From Pedobacter sp. HDW13 (lineage in GTDB: Bacteria > Bacteroidota > Bacteroidia > Sphingobacteriales > Sphingobacteriaceae): a stretch of DNA of 64,000 nt. The stretch is from contig NZ_CP049868.1 in NCBI RefSeq assembly GCF_011303555.1, forward strand, positions 4,898,001 to 4,962,000, in the 5' to 3' direction. Shown one piece after another: positions 34,059-43,156 of this stretch. Position 1 is the first letter of the stretch; every line of letters begins with the position of its first letter. The translations under genes were made by a program, and so were the position numbers. Below the pieces are notes generated by a model that saw nothing but the letters and a program-made list of their open reading frames with translations, was not told the origin of the DNA and ran no database searches.

Positions 34059-35243
34059 TTAGTAATACTGTATAATCGAAGCTTTTAAGATCACATTATC
34101 TCCGTTTGCTACCTTCGTAAATATTAAAAACTGGTCCTTGTCGGATTTAATTTTGTATTTCTTTATCAGATCTTCGGGTTTTGCAGGATAATTTCTAACA
34201 ATCACATTTCCGGTTAAATTTCCTGCTTTTTTAAGCGCAGTAGTAGTAAGGATCTCTGTTAGCTGAAATATCCGGCCGGGAAAAGCTTTATTGATCTCAG
34301 CAGAAGTGTAGAGCTGCGTTTGGGGATGTAATTTTAACAGTCCATAAGTTGAACCAATTAAATTGAAAGCACCTGATTTCAATAAGGCGGCATCGGGTTC
34401 ATAGAGATAATGGGAAGAATTGAGCGTACCAGAAAAGCGTACCGGAGATTGGATCGATGATTTTTTAAATGAAAATTCCTTTTCTGCTTCATTTAAAGTT
34501 ACTGCAATAATCTGCGTATCCTGATTACATACACGGTCTATTACCCACAAAAGCTCCTTACATTCGTTTTTTACGCTCACAATATGGATTTCGTTTACCT
34601 GCTTCAACTCCGCTAAACCGGCAGAAATATCAAGCAAGGGGGCCGTTTTGATAATAATTCGCTGTGCTTTTTCTAATAAGGTATTGATTATGCTCACCAC
34701 ATCGGGTGTACAATCTTTAAGCATAAAAACCTTGCCTTTTTCAGCCCTTCTTGCCGGGTCAACATAAATGGTATCGAATTTTTTTTCGCTTGCATTTAAG
34801 TAGTTGATGCCATCGGTTGCCTCAAAAGTAATATTACGGGCATTTAAGGCCTCTGCGTTGTAGCTAGCAATTGTAGAAAGTTCGTTGTTGATTTCGCAAT
34901 GGGTAACATTAGTTACTTGTTTGGAGAAATAATAACTATCCACTCCAAAGCCCCCGGTAATATCGATTAAGCTTTCACCCTTAGCTAATTTTGATTTATA
35001 TTTGGCCGTAGTTTCTGAAGAGGTTTGCTCGATAGACAGAACAGGGGGATAGTAGATTTCGGCCGTTTTGAACCAGGTTGGCAGTTTCTTTTCCGATTTC
35101 TTTTTTGCTGTAATCTGGGTAGCGAGTTCAGCCGATGTAATTCCCTCAAATGGACTTTTAGCCAACGCAATCTGATTCACATCTGCACTTAGGTTTGCAT
35201 TGATGTATTGTTGTACGGCTGTTGCTAAAAGGTTGTTGTTCAT
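34059..35243 (-). CDS. class I SAM-dependent methyltransferase with THUMP-like C-terminus (PG_1098 family)
   Basis: 394 aa starting at MNNNLL (35243); a start two codons earlier is possible. The Rossmann motif I is SLIDITGGFGVDSYYFS, with motif IV-like VDPARR (TIYVDPARRAEKGKVF). The C-terminus (about 315-394) matches the THUMP-like domain seen in this Bacteroidota family. The substrate is probably RNA, but this is not proven by sequence. It is 69 bp downstream of aspartate kinase on the same strand, with a palindromic repeat in between. Confidence 0.82.
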   Translation of the reverse strand: MNNNLLATAVQQYINANLSADVNQIALAKSPFEGITSAELATQITAKKKSEKKLPTWFKTAEIYYPPVLSIEQTSSETTAKYKSKLAKGESLIDITGGFGVDSYYFSKQVTNVTHCEINNELSTIASYNAEALNARNITFEATDGINYLNASEKKFDTIYVDPARRAEKGKVFMLKDCTPDVVSIINTLLEKAQRIIIKTAPLLDISAGLAELKQVNEIHIVSVKNECKELLWVIDRVCNQDTQIIAVTLNEAEKEFSFKKSSIQSPVRFSGTLNSSHYLYEPDAALLKSGAFNLIGSTYGLLKLHPQTQLYTSAEINKAFPGRIFQLTEILTTTALKKAGNLTGNVIVRNYPAKPEDLIKKYKIKSDKDQFLIFTKVANGDNVILKASIIQYY

Positions 35244-35274
35244 TATCAAGTTCGAGTATCAAGTATTGCGTATC

Positions 35275-35324
35275 AAGTAGCAAGTATTGACGGGGGCAAT
35301 CTTGCTACTTAATACTTGCTACTT
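35275..35324. repeat. 14-bp perfect inverted repeat with internal direct repeats
   Basis: AAGTAGCAAGTATT (35275-35288) and AATACTTGCTACTT (35311-35324). CTTGCTACTT occurs twice (35301 and 35315), and TATCAAGTA also recurs. The right arm runs across the aspartate kinase stop codon. Confidence 0.6.
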
Positions 35325-36581
35325 ATTCTTCATCACCATTTGACAGGTATGGCGGCTTTTCACTTCCAATAAAATATCTTTATCAACGGTTACCCGATCG
35401 ATGGTGTGCTGATTGTAATAACGGATGGTTACCAGTTCCAGTCCCTTGTTGTATTTTACGGTAAACTCTTCTGACAGATCTTTAATTAGTCTTTCAATTT
35501 GAGTAGGATGATCATCGACACTTACTGAAAAACTAATGGCAGAGTTGAGCATGGTATTGATTTTGATCTTATGGTTATGGAAAAGTTCGAAAATATTGCT
35601 TAGGTTTTCTTCAATAATAAAAGAATAATCTTTAGGGAAGATCGAAATCAACGCCTGGTTAATCTTAAATATGAAAGAAGGTATAGGTAAAGGGTTGTTT
35701 TCTTTTGTAATGGCTGTTCCTTCACCTTCTGGTGTAAGAAATGATCTCACAAACAACGGAATTCCTTTATTTTGCAAAGGTTTTATGGTTTTAGGGTGGA
35801 TTACTGTAGCGCCATAATAGGTTAGCTCAATAGCATCGTGATAAGAAAGCTGTGCAATTTTCTCAGTCTCATCAAACCATTTAGGATCTGCATTTAATAC
35901 ACCTGGAACATCTTTCCAAATGGTTAGCGCAGTAGAGTTGAGGCAGGAAGCAAATATGGCTGCAGAATAATCAGAGCCTTCGCGACCTAAGGTAGTGGTG
36001 TAATTTTCGCTGGTTCCACCAATAAACCCTTGTGTAACGATAATATTTTCGTCTAACAAAGGAACCAGATCTTTTTGTATAATCTGATTGGTTTTTGCCC
36101 AGTCTACCTTTCCTTCCCGGTAGGTATTGTCGGTTTGGATATAGTTTCTGGCATCTGCCCAAAGTGCTTTATTGCCCGTTTCGTTAAGCCAGGCTGCTAC
36201 AATTTTGGTCGAAACTACCTCGCCAATCGATACAATCTGATCGTAAATGTAATCGTGGTCGTTGTCGGGCTCATCTTCAATCAGCCAATCAATTTCCACA
36301 AAAGTATTGGCCACATCATCGTAAACCGAATTGGGTTTGCCCTGAAAAAGTTCTTCAATAATGTTAAAGTGAAAATGCTTTACCTCATCAAAAATTGCGT
36401 GTGCATCTTCGCTATGTGATAAGTAGGCCTGCGTAAGTGCCTCCAGCTTATCGGTCATTTTGCCCATTGCCGAAACCACAACAAGCAGGTTGCCTTTCTT
36501 GTAATCGCGTACAATATTGGCCAGATTTTTTACTCCCTCAGCATTTTTTACCGAAGCACCACCAAATTTAAAAATATCCAT
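35319..36581 (-). CDS. aspartate kinase
   Basis: 420 aa monofunctional aspartokinase, the first step to lysine, threonine and methionine. N-terminal FKFGGASVKNAEGV is the kinase signature, with GREGSDYSAAIFA in the nucleotide-binding region and IHPKTIKPLQ before the regulatory part. The C-terminus (about 300-420) looks like one ACT-type domain, shorter than the LysC double ACT, so feedback control may be reduced or different. It is last-but-one in the operon yggS-GNAT-this gene; the GNAT stop is 1 base before its start. Confidence 0.93.
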   Translation of the reverse strand: MDIFKFGGASVKNAEGVKNLANIVRDYKKGNLLVVVSAMGKMTDKLEALTQAYLSHSEDAHAIFDEVKHFHFNIIEELFQGKPNSVYDDVANTFVEIDWLIEDEPDNDHDYIYDQIVSIGEVVSTKIVAAWLNETGNKALWADARNYIQTDNTYREGKVDWAKTNQIIQKDLVPLLDENIIVTQGFIGGTSENYTTTLGREGSDYSAAIFASCLNSTALTIWKDVPGVLNADPKWFDETEKIAQLSYHDAIELTYYGATVIHPKTIKPLQNKGIPLFVRSFLTPEGEGTAITKENNPLPIPSFIFKINQALISIFPKDYSFIIEENLSNIFELFHNHKIKINTMLNSAISFSVSVDDHPTQIERLIKDLSEEFTVKYNKGLELVTIRYYNQHTIDRVTVDKDILLEVKSRHTCQMVMKNK

Positions 36582-36582
36582 A

Positions 36583-37049
36583 CTAAAATGCCTTGATTTG
36601 TTCTTTAGCTAAAGCTGCGTTTAGCCAGCCACTCTCTAATTGTGCCTGGTATTTGTTGTAGAAATTAATAGCCGGTTCGTTCCAGTCTAAAACCTGCCAA
36701 ACCATGCCACTGTAATTGCCGTTTTTAGCTTCTTCTATTACTTTTTCGAATAATATTTTGCCCAGACCTTTGCCCCTGAAAGCTTCGGTTACGATAAAAT
36801 CTTCTAAGTACAACCGGCATCCTTTCCAGGTAGAGTAGCGGGTATAATATAAAGCAAAGCCTACAACAACATCATCCACCTCTGCTACAAAAGCTTTCCA
36901 AACGGGGTTTTTACCAAAACCGGCATCTACAAAATGCTCCAGGGTTACGATAACCTCTTCGGGGCACGTTCGTAAACGGCCAGTTCGTTAATTAATTCTA
37001 ATAACCGTGAGCAATCTTCAGCTACTGCGAATCTGATATTTAAATTCAT
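36583..37049 (-). pseudogene. GNAT N-acetyltransferase with a one-base frameshift
   Basis: The start ATG at 37049 gives MNLNIRFAVAEDCSRLLELINELAVYERAP, then frame is lost at a C4 run (36961-36964) and a stop follows. Adding one C restores EEVIVTLEHFVDAGFGKNPVWKAFVAE and joins the intact 98-residue C-terminal half, which has the acetyl-CoA site FRGKGLGKILFEKV. The whole would be about 155 aa, similar to the diamine/spermidine acetyltransferase group. It sits 1 bp after yggS and 1 bp before aspartate kinase. Pseudogene or sequencing error. Confidence 0.8.
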
Positions 37050-37050
37050 A

Positions 37051-37752
37051 CTAATTAGCTGAAATGTCCGATTTAAAATGTTTAATAACCCTTTTTCCGA
37101 AAATACTGCTGCCTATGCGCACCATGGTACTTCCTTCTTCAATGGCTATTTTATAATCAGCACTCATGCCTGTGGAGATTTCTTTAAAGGCTTCATCTTT
37201 ACGGAAGAAGCTCACTTTAATGCCATCAAAAAATACTTTAAGCTCGTGAAATTCTATTGCAATCTGTTTTTCGTTTTTGGTATTGGTAGCAATGCCCATT
37301 AAACCAACTATGCGGATGTTTTTTAATTCAGGATAGGTTTCATCGCGTAAAAGTTCTACTACCTCGTCAAAGCCAAGCCCGAATTTGGTGTCTTCATCTG
37401 CAATGTAAACCTGTAACAGGCAATCGATTACCCGATTATGTTTGGCGGCCTGTTTGTTAATTTCCTGAAGGAGTTTAATGCTGTCTACACCATGAATCAG
37501 CTGAACAAAAGGTGCAATATATTTTACTTTATTGGTTTGTAAATGGCCAATTAGGTGCCATTCAATATCTGCTGGAAGTTGTGCCTGCTTATCAACCATT
37601 TCCTGCACATGGTTTTCGCCAAAAACACGCTGTCCGGCGTTGTATGCTTCTAAAATCGACTCAACGGGCTGCGTTTTTGAAACGGCAATCAGTTTCACGC
37701 CATCTGATTCGACTTCTTTTTTATATTGTTTAAGATTATCAGCTATGCTCAT
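37051..37752 (-). CDS. YggS-family pyridoxal-phosphate homeostasis protein
   Basis: 233 aa single-domain alanine-racemase-fold protein. The PLP lysine is Lys26 in LIAVSKTQPVE. FGENHVQEMVDK, EWHLIGHLQTNK and STGMSADYKIAIEEGSTMVRIGSSIFGKR are the family blocks. It binds PLP without known catalysis and balances vitamin B6 and amino acid pools. It is the first gene of the minus-strand operon with GNAT and aspartate kinase and is divergent from the DUF4296 gene. Confidence 0.95.
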   Translation of the reverse strand: MSIADNLKQYKKEVESDGVKLIAVSKTQPVESILEAYNAGQRVFGENHVQEMVDKQAQLPADIEWHLIGHLQTNKVKYIAPFVQLIHGVDSIKLLQEINKQAAKHNRVIDCLLQVYIADEDTKFGLGFDEVVELLRDETYPELKNIRIVGLMGIATNTKNEKQIAIEFHELKVFFDGIKVSFFRKDEAFKEISTGMSADYKIAIEEGSTMVRIGSSIFGKRVIKHFKSDISAN

Positions 37753-37821
37753 TTATAACTATTTTTGGTAAAATTAATAACCTTGCCGCAATTTGGGCAA
37801 AAAATAATACTTTAATTCAGC

Positions 37822-38370
37822 ATGAAGAGACTAATATGGGTTTTAATGACCTCGGTATTATGGTTTGGTTGTAAGCCAGGCATACCCGACGATATTATAA
37901 AACCCGATAAGATGGAAAAGATTTTGTACGATATGCACATTGTAGATGGTTACCTGTCTACCATTTACATTCCCGATTCGGCCCGGAAAGTGGCCGCGGG
38001 TTATTATAAGGGAATTTATAAAAAATTTGAAACTGATTCGGCGCAATACAATAAAAGCCTGAAATGGTACAATGTTAACCCCAAAGAGCTGGATGCGATG
38101 TACAAAAACATCCAGAAAATGTTGGCTGCGCAGAAGAAAGGAACTGCTTTGGCCGATAAATTAATTAAAGAGAAAATATTTAAAACCGATTCGATAGCCA
38201 TCAAAAAGAAATTTAAGGCCGATTCGCTTGCCATCAGGAAAAAGATGAAACCCGATTCATTATCGAAGGTTAAAGCGGTAGCCGAAATTGCTAAAAAGAA
38301 AAAAGCGGCCGATTCGCTGATTAAAATTAAAAAGACCGGGGCTTTAGAAGTAGCTCCGGCAGTACTATAA
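37822..38370 (+). CDS. DUF4296 lipoprotein
   Basis: 182 aa. Lipobox at Cys17 (LWFGCKPG). The DUF4296 domain covers about 20-110 (PDDIIKPDKMEKILYDMHIVDGYLS). The rest (110-182) is a repetitive Lys/Asp/Ser tail with KKKFKADSLAIRKKMKPDSL-like units, perhaps helical. Family function is unknown; it is widespread in Bacteroidota. It begins 70 bp from the divergent yggS gene and ends 3 bp before mutS2, so the two are probably co-transcribed. Confidence 0.85.
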   Translation: MKRLIWVLMTSVLWFGCKPGIPDDIIKPDKMEKILYDMHIVDGYLSTIYIPDSARKVAAGYYKGIYKKFETDSAQYNKSLKWYNVNPKELDAMYKNIQKMLAAQKKGTALADKLIKEKIFKTDSIAIKKKFKADSLAIRKKMKPDSLSKVKAVAEIAKKKKAADSLIKIKKTGALEVAPAVL

Positions 38371-38373
38371 AAT

Positions 38374-40752
38374 ATGTTATATCCCGAAAACTGTTTAGAA
38401 CGTTTAGGTTTTGTAGAGATAAGGCAACTGATAAGCAAACATTGTTTAAGCCCAATGGGGCAAACGATGGTGCAGAAGATGCAGGTGATGAACCGTTTTG
38501 ATCAAATCGATAAATTTTTACGCCAAACCAACGAATTTAAAAGCATTCTGCAAAACCAGGAACCTTTGCAGATCAATACTTTTTTTGATATTAAATCGCT
38601 GGTCGAAAAAATCAGGGTAGAAGGAACCTATCTGTTAGAGGATGAATGGTTTCAGGTATATACCTCACTGCAAACGGTTTTTTCGGTACTTCGTTTTTTT
38701 GAAGAAAGGGCAGAAGTTTACCCAACCCTCGAAGCTTTATTTGAACATTTGCCTATTGAAAAAAATATCCTCCGTAAAATAGAAACAGTAATCGACCCGA
38801 AAGGAAAGATTAAACCGAACGCTTCCAAAGAACTGCAGGAAATTACCACGGCTATTTCGAGAACGGAACAAGATGTGCGCAAGCGCATGGATTCTATTTA
38901 TAAGCAGGCTATTGCCAATAACTGGGTAGCTGATGGTAGTTTAACCGTGCGTGATGGCCGGATGTGTATTCCGGTTTTGGCAGAGAATAAGCGTAAGCTG
39001 AAAGGTTTTGTACACGATGAATCGGCAACCGGGCAAACGGTGTACATTGAGCCAGAAGAGGTATTTACCTTAAATAACAAGCTGCGCGATTTGGAATTCG
39101 ACAAGCGCAGGGAAATTATTAAGATCCTTATTGCATTAACCGACGATTTGCGCCCTTATTCGCCTTTGTTGCTTTCTTATCATGGCTTTTTAACCAAACT
39201 GGATTTTGTGCGCGCGAAGGCCTTATTTGCCATGGATATAGAAGCTGAAATGCCAGGCCTGCTAAAAGAACCGAAAACAAAACTGATTAATGCAAGGCAC
39301 CCCTTGTTATCGATCTCTTTTGCAGCCGAAAAGAAAACCGTTACGCCTTTAAATATTCATATCGATGCAGAAACGCGTGTGGTATTGGTTTCAGGACCAA
39401 ATGCAGGCGGTAAATCGGTTTGTATGAAAACAGTTGGCTTACTGCAGATTATGTTACAAACGGGCTTGTTAATTCCGGTTGATGCGAATAGCGAATTAGG
39501 TATTTTTGAAAACATTTTTGCCGACATTGGCGATGACCAATCGATTGAGAGTGATTTAAGTACCTACAGCGCACACCTCAAAAAGATGCGCTACTTTGTA
39601 GAGCACGCTTCGCCCAAAACAATGGTGCTGATTGATGAGTTTGGTACAGGTACCGATCCGCAATTTGGCGGACCAATGGCTGAAGCTGTTTTAGAGGTGT
39701 TGAACAATAAGAAAGTAAGAGGAGTAATTACTACACACTATTCCAACTTAAAGCTGTTTGCCGGCAATACACCGGGACTTGAAAATGCATCGATGCTTTT
39801 CGATAATGCTAAAATGAAACCGCTTTACGTTTTGGAGATGGGCAAGCCGGGTAGCTCTTATGCTTTCGAAATTGCACAGAACATTGGCTTACCCAAAGAA
39901 GTGATTGCATTGGCAAAAGAGAAAACAGGCTCCAACCAGAACCGGGTTGATACCATGCTGGTAGACCTGGAGCGTGAGAAAAAAAATGTTTACGATGCAA
40001 AGGTGAGTTTAGCTAATCAACAGAACAAGGCAAAGAATCTAGTTGCCGAAAACGAGAAATTAAAATCGTTTTTAGAAGAGAACCGTAAGGTATTGATTAA
40101 AGAAGCGAAGCAGGAAGCACAAAATATTATTAAAAATGCCAATAAACTGGTAGAAAATACCATTGCCGAGATTAAGGAAAAGCAGGCTGATAAAGAAGTA
40201 ACGAAAGAGCTGCGTCAGAATCTTCAAAAAGAGTTGATTAAAAATACTGTACCTAAGGAACGTCAGAAACCAGTTCAAGTGGTTTTAGGTGGAGAAATTG
40301 AAATAGGCGATCTGGTTAAATTTACAGATAGTGAAACCATTGGTCAGGTTTTAGAAATTAACCGCAATGAACTGGTTTTAGCTATCGGCGATTTACGTTC
40401 GACCGTTAAAAAGAACCGCGTGCAGAAAGTAAGTAACCGCGAAGCTAAAAAAGTAATTCAGAGTAGTGCAAATTCTTTTGCCGGCCGGATGAATGATGCC
40501 GTTTCTGGCTTCAGGGCCGAGTTAGACCTTCGTGGCAAACGTACCGAAGATGCTTTATTCGAAGTTGAAAAATATTTAGATAAAGCAATTATGTTGGGTT
40601 TCCCTTCAATTAAGCTAATCCACGGTAAAGGTGATGGTATTTTGAGAAAGATGATCAGGGAGTATCTCCGTAAATACAGTCAGGTGAACAGGATGGAAGA
40701 TGAACATGCAGATAGAGGTGGAGATGGAATTACCTATGTTTATTTGAACTAG
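38374..40752 (+). CDS. mutS2: endonuclease MutS2
   Basis: 792 aa. The MutS core (about 1-300) is followed by an ABC ATPase with Walker A GPNAGGKS (about 342-349), DEFGTGTDP Walker B and the TTHYSNLK H-loop. Then come a long coiled coil (about 520-650) and a C-terminal Smr nuclease domain (about 715-792, LDLRGKRTEDAL and IHGKGDGILRKMIREYL). Known roles include suppression of homologous recombination and rescue of collided ribosomes. It starts 3 bp after the DUF4296 stop. Confidence 0.95.
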   Translation: MLYPENCLERLGFVEIRQLISKHCLSPMGQTMVQKMQVMNRFDQIDKFLRQTNEFKSILQNQEPLQINTFFDIKSLVEKIRVEGTYLLEDEWFQVYTSLQTVFSVLRFFEERAEVYPTLEALFEHLPIEKNILRKIETVIDPKGKIKPNASKELQEITTAISRTEQDVRKRMDSIYKQAIANNWVADGSLTVRDGRMCIPVLAENKRKLKGFVHDESATGQTVYIEPEEVFTLNNKLRDLEFDKRREIIKILIALTDDLRPYSPLLLSYHGFLTKLDFVRAKALFAMDIEAEMPGLLKEPKTKLINARHPLLSISFAAEKKTVTPLNIHIDAETRVVLVSGPNAGGKSVCMKTVGLLQIMLQTGLLIPVDANSELGIFENIFADIGDDQSIESDLSTYSAHLKKMRYFVEHASPKTMVLIDEFGTGTDPQFGGPMAEAVLEVLNNKKVRGVITTHYSNLKLFAGNTPGLENASMLFDNAKMKPLYVLEMGKPGSSYAFEIAQNIGLPKEVIALAKEKTGSNQNRVDTMLVDLEREKKNVYDAKVSLANQQNKAKNLVAENEKLKSFLEENRKVLIKEAKQEAQNIIKNANKLVENTIAEIKEKQADKEVTKELRQNLQKELIKNTVPKERQKPVQVVLGGEIEIGDLVKFTDSETIGQVLEINRNELVLAIGDLRSTVKKNRVQKVSNREAKKVIQSSANSFAGRMNDAVSGFRAELDLRGKRTEDALFEVEKYLDKAIMLGFPSIKLIHGKGDGILRKMIREYLRKYSQVNRMEDEHADRGGDGITYVYLN

Positions 40753-40920
40753 AGAAGATGGATGATGGAAAATGGATGACGGATGATGGTGGGATTTGAG
40801 ATGTAAGTTGCCATAGGCACAGTTATCTCGACCAGCGTATGTTTGTAAAGGTAGAAATAATGGAAATTTAAATTATGGATTTCTCGACTACGTTGCACTT
40901 CGCTCGAAATGACGTAATGC
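40753..40920. repeat. tandem GATGGATGA-like units followed by a CGTCATTTCGAG-family half element
   Basis: GATGGATGATGG/ATGGATGACGG units occupy 40757-40790. CTCGACTACGTTGCACTTCGCTCGAAATGACG spans 40883-40914, written as two parts because it is the same element end seen at 4617 and 62360. No gene in this spacer. Confidence 0.5.
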
Positions 40921-40969
40921 GATAAACAAAACTTTATCACCGTAACGTTGTTATTTTTAAAACGTTACG

Positions 40970-42064
40970 GTGATGAAAAGAATCTTGATCTGCCTTTTTG
41001 TGGTTCTGCTGTCCACAACATGCAAAAAGAATGGTGACGACAACAATGAAGAACCTGGCGATTTGCCTGATGTAGATTTAAAGGCAAAAGTTGTGGCTTC
41101 GGGTTTAAGTTTGCCATGGGAAATGGTTTACGGGCCAGACAATTATATCTGGTTTACCGAAAAGGTAGGTAAAATAAGCCGGTTAAATCCATCGACCGGT
41201 CAGGTTAGTTTACTTCTAACCATAAACGAAGTACGTACCAATGGCGAAGGAGGCTTGTTGGGTATGACCTTACATCCCAATTTTGTATCTAATCCCTACG
41301 TTTATGTAGTTTATGGTTATGGAAGTTCCTATAAAGCTAAAGTTGTAAGGTACACCTATTCTGGAAGTAGCTTAACCAGTCCGCTTATCCTTATCGATCA
41401 GATTCCGGCAGCATCTATACACAATGGTTCGAGGTTGCTGATTAGTGGGGATAAATTGTTCATTAGCACTGGCGATGCCTCAGACCAGTCGACTCCTCAG
41501 AACATAAACTCTTTGGCCGGGAAAATTTTGAGAATTAATTTAGATGGTTCTATCCCTGCTGATAACCCTTATCCTAACAATCCGGTATGGTCGATAGGGC
41601 ATCGCAATGCGCAGGGATTGGTTCAGGTAGGCAATAAAATATTTTCTTCAGAGCATGGACCCGATTCTGATGATGAAATTAATATTATTGAAAAAGGACG
41701 GAATTACGGCTGGCCAAACATTAAAGGCTTTTGTAACGAGACTGGCGAACAATCTTTCTGCTCAAGCAATAATGTTGCAGAGCCACTAATTAATTGGACA
41801 CCAACCATTGCACCAAGTGGTTTAGCTTATTATAATTCGGATTACATTCCGCAGTTTAAAAATTCTTTACTACTGGCTGTGTTAAAAGGAACGAAACTAA
41901 TGCAGTTACACTTAGATGCAGCACAGACTAAAATTACAGGTACAAAAGATTTTTATGTGAATACTTATGGTAGAGTAAGAGCTGTTTGCCAATCTCCGGA
42001 AGGAAAGGTTTACATCTGTACCAGTAACGGAACTGACGATAAAATTGTGGAAATAGCGAAGTAG
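40970..42064 (+). CDS. PQQ-type glucose/sorbosone dehydrogenase-like lipoprotein
   Basis: 364 aa (a start three bases later is equally possible). Lipobox at Cys18 (LLSTTCKK). The rest is a six-bladed propeller of the GSDH family: SGLSLPWEMVYGPD, GEGGLLGMTLHPNF, NGSRLLISGDKLFISTGD, SIGHRNAQGLVQ and SEHGPDSDDEINIIEKGRNYGWP are the family blocks, the last including Ca and PQQ-binding region residues. It probably oxidises an aldose in the periplasm; Bacteroidota homologues are uncharacterised. Monocistronic. Confidence 0.88.
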   Translation: MMKRILICLFVVLLSTTCKKNGDDNNEEPGDLPDVDLKAKVVASGLSLPWEMVYGPDNYIWFTEKVGKISRLNPSTGQVSLLLTINEVRTNGEGGLLGMTLHPNFVSNPYVYVVYGYGSSYKAKVVRYTYSGSSLTSPLILIDQIPAASIHNGSRLLISGDKLFISTGDASDQSTPQNINSLAGKILRINLDGSIPADNPYPNNPVWSIGHRNAQGLVQVGNKIFSSEHGPDSDDEINIIEKGRNYGWPNIKGFCNETGEQSFCSSNNVAEPLINWTPTIAPSGLAYYNSDYIPQFKNSLLLAVLKGTKLMQLHLDAAQTKITGTKDFYVNTYGRVRAVCQSPEGKVYICTSNGTDDKIVEIAK

Positions 42065-42068
42065 TAGT

Positions 42069-42230
42069 TTATTTTTTTCTACCAGGACATTTTTTGCAGC
42101 GTTTCCCTTTTTTAAACTTTTCGCAGCATTTTTTGTGCTCGGCAGTACAGCTGAATATAAAGCCCATCCCTTTTTGAAATTCAGGATCGGTGGGCAGTAT
42201 AAATATATTTTCTTCTCTCTCGTAAATCAT
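42069..42230 (-). CDS. small Cys/Lys-rich hypothetical protein
   Basis: 53 aa from ATG 42230 (MIYEREENIF); a longer 67-aa form from 42272 is less likely. The last 26 residues carry five Cys in a basic context (FSCTAEHKKCCEKF, KRCKKCPGRKK), suggesting metal or nucleic acid binding. No family recognised. It converges with the dehydrogenase gene at 4 bp and lies next to the CoA-transferase promoter region. Confidence 0.55.
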   Translation of the reverse strand: MIYEREENIFILPTDPEFQKGMGFIFSCTAEHKKCCEKFKKGKRCKKCPGRKK

Positions 42231-42359
42231 TGCAGCACAAAGGTAATGGTTATTTAGATTAATTCCAATCAATAAATTTACTTAGCCGATTTAAAAATTA
42301 TATTGTCGCTATTTTGATGGCAATTTGTAATTTAGCCGAACTAACCAATAATTCGTAAA

Positions 42360-43064
42360 ATGATAAATAAAGTGGTATCTGGGGCCGAAGAAGCCATCCG
42401 TGATATATCTGACGGCGCAACCATTATGCTTGGTGGTTTCGGGCTTTGTGGCATTCCTGAAAATTGTATAAATGCTTTGGTAAAGAAGCAGGTGAAGCAA
42501 CTAACTTGTATTTCGAACAATGCCGGGGTTGATGATTTTGGTATTGGATTGATGTTGAAACAACGTCAGGTTAAAAAAATGATTTCTTCTTATGTAGGCG
42601 AAAACGCAGAATTTGAAAGGCAGTTGTTGAGTGGTGAACTGGAGGTTGATCTTATCCCGCAGGGTACTTTAGCTACCCGTTGCCTGGCGGCGGGCTATGG
42701 AATGCCAGCTATTTTTACACCTGCTGGTGTGGGTACCGAAGTTGCAGAGGGTAAGGAAATCCGCAATTTTAACGGCAAAGATTACTTGATGGAATATGCC
42801 TTTGATGCCGATTTTGCTATTGTAAAAGCCTGGAAAGGCGATACTGCGGGAAATTTGATGTTCCGTTCTACCAGCAGAAACTTTAATCCGGTAATGGCCA
42901 TGGCGGGTAAAGTTACCATTGCCGAAGTAGAAGAATTGGTAGAAGCGGGTGAGTTGGATCCCGATTATATCCATACGCCAGGTATTTATGTACATCGCAT
43001 TTTTCAGGGAAAAGATTACGAGAAGCGAATTGAACAGAGAACGGTTAGAAAATCTGGTGTATGA
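42360..43064 (+). CDS. scoA: 3-oxoacid CoA-transferase subunit A
   Basis: 234 aa. The family I CoA-transferase alpha signature GGFGLCGIPENCI is near the N-terminus, with NNAGVDDFGIG and QGTLATRCLAAGYGMPAIFTP following. It moves CoA between succinyl-CoA and acetoacetate, in ketone body or short-chain acid use. The beta subunit gene follows after 92 bp that contain short ATTCATTTATT-like repeats. Together they form an A2B2-type enzyme. Confidence 0.94.
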   Translation: MINKVVSGAEEAIRDISDGATIMLGGFGLCGIPENCINALVKKQVKQLTCISNNAGVDDFGIGLMLKQRQVKKMISSYVGENAEFERQLLSGELEVDLIPQGTLATRCLAAGYGMPAIFTPAGVGTEVAEGKEIRNFNGKDYLMEYAFDADFAIVKAWKGDTAGNLMFRSTSRNFNPVMAMAGKVTIAEVEELVEAGELDPDYIHTPGIYVHRIFQGKDYEKRIEQRTVRKSGV

Positions 43065-43156
43065 AGCCAGTAGTCGAATAACAGATTAGAACATTCATTT
43101 ATTCAATCAATCATTTAATCAATTCTACCATTCAAGATTCATTTATTTACAACTTT

